The notes under the pieces are model-generated. The model did no database searches. It was not told the DNA's origin and worked only from the letters and a program-made list of their open reading frames with translations. This document shows, piece after piece, positions 6,363-10,761 of a stretch of DNA of 10,761 nucleotides; position 1 is the stretch's first letter; every line of letters begins with the position of its first letter. The DNA comes from an uncultured Caulobacterales bacterium (lineage in GTDB: Bacteria > Pseudomonadota > Alphaproteobacteria > Caulobacterales > Caulobacteraceae). The translations under genes were made by a program, and so were the position numbers. Location: NCBI GenBank assembly GCA_903903715.1, contig CAIUZX010000472.1:1-10761 (forward strand), given 5' to 3'.

Positions 6363-7150
6363 TGCGCGGTCCAACCGCCATCGACGGACAGCGCCGTCCC
6401 GTTGACCGAAGCGCCAGCATCAGACACGAGATAGAGGAGTAGACCTGATAACTGGTCAAAGGTCACGAACGCCTTGGTCGGCTGGGCCGCCAGGATCACA
6501 TTGCGCATCACCTCATCTTCGCTGATCCCGCGCGCCTTCGCCTGATCGGCGATCTGAGCCTCGACAAGGGGGGTCTTTACATAGCCGGGGCAGATCGCGT
6601 TGACGGTCACGCCAAAGGTCGCGGTTTCGAGGGCGACGGTCTTGGTCAATCCCAGGACGCCGTGCTTCGCCGCGACATAGGCCGCCTTGAACGGCGACGC
6701 CACCAAGGCGTGCGCAGAGGCGATGTTCACGATCCGGCCTCGCTTCTGCGTCTTCATGACGGGTACGGCGGCCTTCGTCGCATGGAAGGCCGAGCTGAGA
6801 TTGATCGCGATGATCTGGTCCCAGTTTTCAGTAGGGAAGTCCTCGATTGGGCTGACATGCTGCACGCCGGCGTTGTTGACGAGGATATCCAGCCGGCCGA
6901 ACGCCTTGACCGTACTCGTGACCATGTCCGTGATCTGGTCAGGCTTAGTCATGTCGGCGCCGTGATAACGCACGTCGACGCCGTACTTTTCCGCCAGCCC
7001 CGCGCGAGTCGCCTCGATCTTCTCCGGATCGCCGAGACCGTTCAGAACGATCCTTGCCCCCTGTTCCGCCATGGCTTCGGCTAGGGCGAGGCCAATCCCA
7101 CTCGTCGAGCCGGTAACAATAGCGACGTGATCTTTCAGCGATGGAGTCAT
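6359..7150 (-). CDS. bdhA: D-3-hydroxybutyrate dehydrogenase (SDR family)
   Basis: Oxidises D-3-hydroxybutyrate to acetoacetate with NAD+, a step in use of polyhydroxybutyrate monomers and ketone bodies. The 263-residue product is a classical short-chain dehydrogenase: coenzyme loop TGSTSGIG (13-20), NNAG (92-95) and the catalytic tetrad Asn117, Ser145, Tyr158 and Lys162 (YVAAK). Features typical of bacterial hydroxybutyrate dehydrogenases rather than SDRs in general are AGVQHVSPIEDFPTENW, NIASAHALVASPFKAAY, the segment ICPGYVKTPLVEAQI followed by DQAKARGIS, AAQPTKAFVT and the terminal VDGGWTAQ. The ATG at 7150 is preceded by AGGAC at about 7 bases. The TGA overlaps the GTG of the patatin-like gene, so the two are translationally coupled. 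The cupin gene lies 67 bases upstream on the same strand and may share the transcript, or bdhA may have its own promoter in that gap. Confidence 0.95.
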   Translation of the reverse strand: MTPSLKDHVAIVTGSTSGIGLALAEAMAEQGARIVLNGLGDPEKIEATRAGLAEKYGVDVRYHGADMTKPDQITDMVTSTVKAFGRLDILVNNAGVQHVSPIEDFPTENWDQIIAINLSSAFHATKAAVPVMKTQKRGRIVNIASAHALVASPFKAAYVAAKHGVLGLTKTVALETATFGVTVNAICPGYVKTPLVEAQIADQAKARGISEDEVMRNVILAAQPTKAFVTFDQLSGLLLYLVSDAGASVNGTALSVDGGWTAQ

Positions 7151-7217
7151 GATGAGGTCCTGTCCGGAAAGGGATGCTTAACGCCTATCAGGTTGCGCCG
7201 CACAATGGGAGGTGATG
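7151..7217 (-). promoter_or_regulatory. Gap upstream of bdhA
   Basis: These 67 bases separate the cupin stop from the bdhA start. On the minus strand a TTGTGC and a TTAAGC lie 18 bases apart, a poor match to a sigma-70 promoter, and AGGAC serves as the bdhA ribosome-binding site. No terminator hairpin follows the cupin stop, so read-through from the cupin gene is possible. Confidence 0.25.
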
Positions 7218-7691
7218 CTACCAACGTCGCGTCACGCCGGGATATGGCGCGCCGTCGCGGTGCAGATAGTCGCCCGCCGCATTCACTTTCAGATCGATGT
7301 CCGGGTAGTCGCAGGCGTCAGCGCCAGGATGCCGTCCGCCGACCTCCAGAACCACCGCTTCCCGACGGCTTCGGTTCTGGAGGTGATGCCCGTCGGGGTC
7401 GCCCGCAGGGAACCCAGCGCAGTCACCAGCCACCAGGACCTCTTCGCCGCCGTCCGTGACGAGAACGACCTCGCCTTCGAGCACCATCAGAAATTCATCT
7501 TCATGACTGTGCCAGTGGCGCTGGCTGGACCAGGCGCCGGAAGGGAGCCGGAGCAGATTGACCCCGAACTGAGTGAGCCCAGCGGCTTCGCCCAGTCTCC
7601 ACCGGCGCCTGGCCTGGCACGGGGCGTCGAAAGGCGCCGGATAAGCGGTTCCGTGCTTTGTTGGTGAGCGGTCAATGTCGATCTTTTTCAA
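7218..7691 (-). CDS. Single-domain cupin protein
   Basis: A 157-residue cupin of unknown substrate. Both cupin motifs are complete. Motif 1 is G52 followed by HWHSHEDEF, with metal ligands His59, His61 and Glu66, and Gly73 (VLEG). Motif 2 is G89-DCAGF-P95-AG-DPDG-H102-HLQ-N106, with His102 as the fourth ligand. A divalent metal is therefore expected. AGLTQFGVNLLRLPSGAWSS before motif 1 is typical of the family. The start is TTG at 7691, the first in-frame initiation codon, with GGAG nine bases upstream; no ATG occurs before motif 1. The gene ends 67 bases before bdhA and is divergent from dapE. Possible jobs are sugar or small-molecule binding or isomerisation; no specific one is supported. 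A perfect 12-bp inverted repeat lies inside the coding sequence. Confidence 0.85.
   Translation of the reverse strand: MKKIDIDRSPTKHGTAYPAPFDAPCQARRRWRLGEAAGLTQFGVNLLRLPSGAWSSQRHWHSHEDEFLMVLEGEVVLVTDGGEEVLVAGDCAGFPAGDPDGHHLQNRSRREAVVLEVGGRHPGADACDYPDIDLKVNAAGDYLHRDGAPYPGVTRRW
7342..7384. repeat. Perfect 12-bp inverted repeat inside the cupin gene
   Basis: ACCTCCAGAACC (7342-7353) is the exact reverse complement of GGTTCTGGAGGT (7373-7384), with 19 bases between. In the cupin mRNA this could form a 12-bp hairpin. It covers the codons for HLQNR and for VVLEV, so part of the symmetry may follow from common codons in a GC-rich genome. Confidence 0.7.
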
Positions 7692-7848
7692 GGGTTCGAT
7701 CTCCAGTACGCCGGCCGCGCCCCAAATCGGACACGCGTCGCTGGCTATTTAACCAAGTCGAGCTCGAATTGAATTTGACATTTGACAGCCGAAACGGCGG
7801 AACACTGTTCGACTGCAAAACCTCCGCTGAACATCAAAGACTGTGCTG
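7692..7848. promoter_or_regulatory. Divergent intergenic region between the cupin gene and dapE
   Basis: This 157-base gap must hold the start signals for the cupin gene (leftward) and dapE (rightward). It contains the tandem repeat TTTGACA-TTTGACA (7774-7787), giving two overlapping -35-like TTGACA boxes toward dapE at 7775-7780 and 7782-7787. No good -10 box follows at 16-18 bases. A 10-bp palindrome TCGAGCTCGA (7758-7767) lies just to the left, and 7747-7787 is clearly AT-richer than the surroundings. I see no coding sequence here. Confidence 0.5.
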
Positions 7849-9021
7849 ATGACCGCGTCCGATCTGATCGATCCCATAACTCTCGCTCGAGAACTGATCC
7901 GGCGACCGTCGGTGACGCCAGCCGATGCGGGCGCGATGGACGTCGTGGAAACGGCGCTGTCGGGATTGGGTTTCGCGTGTCGCCGACTGCGGTTTGGCGA
8001 GATCGAGAACTTGTATGCGCGTCTCGGCGACCGCGGCCCGAATTTCTGCTTCGCCGGCCATACAGATGTCGTGCCCGTGGGCGATCTCGCGGCCTGGACC
8101 CAACCGCCCTTCGACGCTGAACTGCGAGACGGCGTGATCGTCGGGCGCGGCGCCGTTGACATGAAGGGGGCGATCGCTGCGGCCATCGTCGCCGTGTCCA
8201 ACGTCATCGGCGACGGTGGCGTGAATGGCTCGCTGTCGTTCCTGATCACGGGTGATGAAGAAGGTCAGGCCACCGACGGGACGCGAGCTGTCGTGGCGCA
8301 CCTCAAGGCCGAAGGAGAACAGATCGATCACTGCATCGTTGGCGAACCGACGTCGTCCAAGACGCTCGGCGACATGATCAAGATCGGGCGGCGCGGCAGC
8401 CTGAACGCATGGATCACGGTGCACGGCGTCCAGGGTCATGTGGCCTATCCGGAGCGGGCGGCCAATCCGGCGCCCGTACTGGTCAAGATCTTGTCGAGAC
8501 TGGATGCGCACGTACTCGACAAGGGATATCCCGAGTTTCCGCCGTCGAACCTCGAAATTACGGAAATGGAGATCGGCAACCCGGCGCAGAATGTGATCCC
8601 CGCGCGCGCACGCGCCCGGATCAACATCCGATTCAATCCCGCCCATCGGGGGAAAGACCTGATCGATTGGCTGCATCGGGAGACGCTTTCCACGGCCGAG
8701 GGCTTTGCTGGACGCATCGAGATCGAGGCCACCATATCGGGCGAGGCTTTTCTCACTGAAAATGACGCATTTGTTCAGCTATGCGCCGACGAGGTGCTCG
8801 GCGCCTTGGGCGTTGCGCCGGTCCTGTCGACCACCGGGGGCACATCGGACGCCCGCTTCATTCGGGAGCTCTGTCCCGTGATCGAGTTCGGCCTGGTTGG
8901 CGCAACCATGCATATGGTCGATGAACAGGTCGAGACCGCTGATATTCTCGCCCTTTCGGATGTCTATCAGCGCGTGATCCGGCGCTATTTCGAAACATTC
9001 TCCCCGGCACACTCATCATGA
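7849..9021 (+). CDS. dapE: Succinyl-diaminopimelate desuccinylase
   Basis: A dinuclear zinc M20-family hydrolase of the cytoplasm that cleaves N-succinyl-LL-2,6-diaminopimelate to succinate and LL-diaminopimelate, in lysine and peptidoglycan synthesis. The 390-residue product has the expected length. Metal and catalytic residues are all present: His71 and Asp73 in FAGHTDVVP, Asp104 in GRGAVDMKG, the catalytic pair Glu137/Glu138 in TGDEEG, Glu166 in VGEPTS and His355 in ATMHMVDE. The lid-domain signature GRRGSLNAWITVHGVQGHVAYP (around 180-201) is typical of DapE rather than ArgE. ATG 7849 is preferred over an in-frame GTG two codons earlier; neither has a strong Shine-Dalgarno. The stop overlaps the next start as ATGA, so the following membrane protein gene is translationally coupled to it. 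No dapD is in the window. Confidence 0.95.
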   Translation: MTASDLIDPITLARELIRRPSVTPADAGAMDVVETALSGLGFACRRLRFGEIENLYARLGDRGPNFCFAGHTDVVPVGDLAAWTQPPFDAELRDGVIVGRGAVDMKGAIAAAIVAVSNVIGDGGVNGSLSFLITGDEEGQATDGTRAVVAHLKAEGEQIDHCIVGEPTSSKTLGDMIKIGRRGSLNAWITVHGVQGHVAYPERAANPAPVLVKILSRLDAHVLDKGYPEFPPSNLEITEMEIGNPAQNVIPARARARINIRFNPAHRGKDLIDWLHRETLSTAEGFAGRIEIEATISGEAFLTENDAFVQLCADEVLGALGVAPVLSTTGGTSDARFIRELCPVIEFGLVGATMHMVDEQVETADILALSDVYQRVIRRYFETFSPAHSS

Positions 9022-9605
9022 CTTTCGCCGACAGGGGCAGTTTGAGCGGCGACACATTGTATGCAGCGCGTGGCGTTTGGAGGTTGATCCGGAACGACAT
9101 CCGCTGGTCCGACGATTTTGAGCTGTCGGGATTGGGATTGATCCGCTCATTCTTCGCGCAAGTGGTTCGGCTTCCCTTCGTGGTGGTTTTTGTCCTGCTT
9201 GTCTCGCGCAGCACCGGAGCCTCCACGAGCTGGCCTTTCGTGGCGCTCGCCTGCACGTTCGACCTGCTCGGAGCCATGGCCTATCTACTGGTCGCAATGA
9301 TCACAATTCGGCTGCTCAGGCTGCCTGGAGCGCTGGGTTTCGTCATTCTCAATAACTGGGCGGATCTCGTTTTCGCGATCGCAGCGGGCGTGTTGTGTGG
9401 GATGGCGCACTTCGTGGATCCCAGTCTCAAGGCGTTTCGACTGTTCTGGTTCGCCATTGTTGTGCCGCTGGAGATCTTCTTCGTGTGGCGCGCGGCGCGG
9501 GCGGCTCTGGGCGCGGACATCTCGGCCGCCGTATTGCTTGTTGTGCTCAATGTCGGGATCGACGTCGCCGCCGATCAACTGTCCGCTGTCGTCTCGATCG
9601 GATAG
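9018..9605 (+). CDS. Small integral membrane protein of unknown function
   Basis: A 195-residue protein I do not recognise. After a charged, soluble N-terminal stretch (about 1-40, with IRNDIRWSDDFELSG) come five probable membrane helices at about 41-63, 73-100, 105-130, 138-158 and 167-190. No catalytic or metal-binding motif is visible; an NNWAD motif sits near the middle of helix 3 (112-116). The ATG at 9018 overlaps the dapE stop by 4 bases, so the two are coupled. Its last 31 bases overlap the 3' end of truA on the other strand. Coding is supported by an uninterrupted frame with coherent hydrophobic helices and by the coupling. From memory, short hypothetical membrane proteins often sit between dapE and truA in Caulobacter-like genomes; this is recall and not a search. 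Confidence 0.82.
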   Translation: MTFADRGSLSGDTLYAARGVWRLIRNDIRWSDDFELSGLGLIRSFFAQVVRLPFVVVFVLLVSRSTGASTSWPFVALACTFDLLGAMAYLLVAMITIRLLRLPGALGFVILNNWADLVFAIAAGVLCGMAHFVDPSLKAFRLFWFAIVVPLEIFFVWRAARAALGADISAAVLLVVLNVGIDVAADQLSAVVSIG

Positions 9606-10339
9606 ACCACGTCCGACAGATAAAGACCGTGCGCCGGCGCGACGGGCCCGCATCGACGCCGATCCTTGGCCTCGAGAGCGTCGGCGACATCTTGCGCGGA
9701 CCAGCGACCGGCCCCGACCTCGGCCAGCGTGCCGACCATCGAGCGCACCTGCCGGTGCAGGAACGACCGCGCTGCGAGGTGGAAGCGTACCTCCCCATCA
9801 ACGCGGACGATGTTCAATTCATCCAGCGTCTTCACGGGGCTCTTCGACTGACAGGCCAGATCACGAAAGGTCGTGAAGTCGTGCGTGCCGACGAGATGCC
9901 GGGCGGCGTCATGCATTGGGGCGACATCGAGGGGCGTCTTCACCCAGAAAACCCGCTGTCGTTCGATGGCAGGGGGCGGCTTGCGGTCAAGGATTCGATA
10001 GAGGTAGCGACGACCCCGCGCAGAAAACCGCGCGTGAAAATCGTGGGAAACCATGCTTGCGGAAAGCACCGTGACCGGATGCGGAACAAGGTGGGCGTTC
10101 AGGGCGTCGCGAACCACGTCCGGCCGCCAGTCCTTCTGCAGATCCGCGTGTACGACCTGCAGCAGCGCGTGCACGCCCGTATCTGTTCGGCCCGCAGCAT
10201 GGATCCGCAGTTGTTCGCCGCAGAACTTGAAGATCGCTGTCTCAATGGCGCCCTGAACGGTCGGCACGCCGTCTTCCTGGGCCTGAAATCCCTTGAACGG
10301 CGCGCCGTCGTACTCGATGTCGAGGCGATAGCGCGGCAT
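9575..10339 (-). CDS. truA: tRNA pseudouridine(38-40) synthase
   Basis: Isomerises uridines 38-40 in the anticodon stem-loop of tRNAs to pseudouridine. The 254-residue product matches TruA throughout: YRLDIEYDGAPFKGFQAQ near the start, the catalytic Asp53 in AAGRTDTGVHA (48-58), FHARFSARGRRYLYRI, HDFTTFR, the C-terminal FLHRQVRSMVGTL and PAHGLYL. The ATG at 10339 is chosen because sequence upstream in this frame is arginine-rich and belongs to fmt in another frame. The A of the fmt stop TGA is also the A of this ATG (TGATG), a 1-bp overlap implying co-translation from the fmt transcript. Its 3' end overlaps the membrane protein gene tail to tail by 31 bases. Confidence 0.95.
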   Translation of the reverse strand: MPRYRLDIEYDGAPFKGFQAQEDGVPTVQGAIETAIFKFCGEQLRIHAAGRTDTGVHALLQVVHADLQKDWRPDVVRDALNAHLVPHPVTVLSASMVSHDFHARFSARGRRYLYRILDRKPPPAIERQRVFWVKTPLDVAPMHDAARHLVGTHDFTTFRDLACQSKSPVKTLDELNIVRVDGEVRFHLAARSFLHRQVRSMVGTLAEVGAGRWSAQDVADALEAKDRRRCGPVAPAHGLYLSDVVYPIETTADS

Positions 10340-10761
10340 CAGTCGAGGTGATCTCCAGCTCGAATCGGCAGACCTCGCGACACGTCCACGGCTTCCCCCG
10401 CGGCTCTGCCTTCGCGTTGCAAACGCAAAAGCCGAACGGCCCCTTCGCCGCACGCGACGGTCATGTCGTCGTCGAGAACGGCGCCCGGCGCGCCCCGCCC
10501 TTGCGCCAATACAGAGAGCATGGCCTTGACGCGCACGAGCCCCTTCGTGGTGTTCGCCATGAAGAATGCGCCTGGAAAGGGAGACAGACCGCGAATGCGA
10601 TTATCGATCTCAGAAGCGGGCAGCGACCAGTCGATGCGCGCCTCAGCAGGGGTGATCTTGCGGGCGTATGTGACGCCATCTTCAGCCTGGGGGATTTCGA
10701 TGGCCTGGCCTGAAGAGATGGCCGCCAGCGCCTCAGGCCACAACTCCGCGCCTAGCCGCGA
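10339..10761 (-). CDS. fmt: Methionyl-tRNA formyltransferase, C-terminal part (partial at right edge)
   Basis: Fmt transfers a formyl group from 10-formyltetrahydrofolate to the amino group of initiator Met-tRNA. Only the last 140 codons are in the window, and the frame stays open to the right edge. What is seen is the linker and C-terminal tRNA-binding domain: TYARKITPAEARIDWSLPA, NRIRGLSPFPGAFF, then the beta-rich end GAVLDDDMTVACGEGAVRLLRLQREGR with AGDHLD at the terminus. The catalytic N-terminal domain lies outside. It precedes truA with a 1-bp stop/start overlap; the fmt-truA order is common in alphaproteobacteria, usually with def upstream. Confidence 0.93.
   Translation of the reverse strand, partial: SRLGAELWPEALAAISSGQAIEIPQAEDGVTYARKITPAEARIDWSLPASEIDNRIRGLSPFPGAFFMANTTKGLVRVKAMLSVLAQGRGAPGAVLDDDMTVACGEGAVRLLRLQREGRAAGEAVDVSRGLPIRAGDHLD

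Noticed and set aside
7757..7770. Cloning-vector-like string around GAGCTCGAATT
   Set aside because: The match to a common polylinker is only 11 bases and diverges on both sides; the flanking sequence is a plausible native promoter region.
7834..8676. Open frame of 280 codons on the - strand opposite dapE
   Set aside because: Shadow of dapE; composition is rich in Arg, His and Asp, and it has no ribosome-binding site or domain.
9395..10351. Long open frame of over 300 codons on the + strand opposite truA
   Set aside because: It is the shadow of truA in a GC-rich genome. Its translation is arginine/histidine-rich with no domain, whereas the opposite strand gives a complete TruA.
1..10761. 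CRISPR array, tRNA, insertion sequence, phage or toxin-antitoxin genes
   Set aside because: No regularly spaced repeats, cloverleaf-like segments, transposase motifs or small toxin pairs were seen on either strand; nearly all of the window is explained by metabolic and housekeeping genes.

Overview
The window is ordinary chromosomal DNA from a GC-rich Gram-negative bacterium, most likely an alphaproteobacterium. Caulobacterales or a neighbouring order is my best guess. The evidence is high GC in third codon positions, a D-3-hydroxybutyrate dehydrogenase coupled to a patatin-like lipase, and the gene order dapE - small membrane protein - truA - fmt. I see no tRNA, rRNA, insertion sequence, phage gene or CRISPR array. 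About 95% of the window is coding, in short operons on both strands.

Positions 1-2471 (+ strand) hold a compact three-gene run: a YggS/PLPBP-type PLP-binding protein, a ThiF/MoeB-type sulfur-carrier adenylyltransferase and a membrane-anchored alpha/beta hydrolase. This run collides tail to tail with a FieF-like cation diffusion facilitator (2440-3438, - strand), and the two genes share 32 bp of coding sequence. Divergent from the transporter is a fusion of an N-terminal helix-turn-helix to a citrate-synthase-like domain (about 3599-4837, + strand). One of the catalytic histidines of citrate synthase is replaced by glutamine in it.

Positions 4846-7691 (- strand) read, in order of transcription: a cupin protein, D-3-hydroxybutyrate dehydrogenase (bdhA), a patatin-like phospholipase coupled to bdhA by a GTGA stop/start overlap, and a small glycine/alanine-rich protein of unknown function. 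The last three almost certainly form one transcription unit. It probably links ketone-body or polyhydroxybutyrate monomer oxidation to lipid or polyester hydrolysis, but that link is an inference.

Positions 7692-7848 form a relatively AT-rich divergent intergenic region with a tandem TTTGACA repeat. It precedes dapE (lysine/peptidoglycan synthesis) and an overlapping gene for an unrecognised small membrane protein. That pair again meets its neighbour tail to tail with a 31-bp overlap: truA (tRNA pseudouridine synthase), which lies directly downstream of, and overlaps by 1 bp, the partial fmt gene running off the right edge.

Nothing here is an obvious new defence or mobile system. The points most worth a second look are the HTH-citrate synthase fusion with the His-to-Gln change, the bdhA-patatin-small protein operon, the perfect 12-bp inverted repeat inside the cupin gene, and the unknown membrane protein wedged between dapE and truA.
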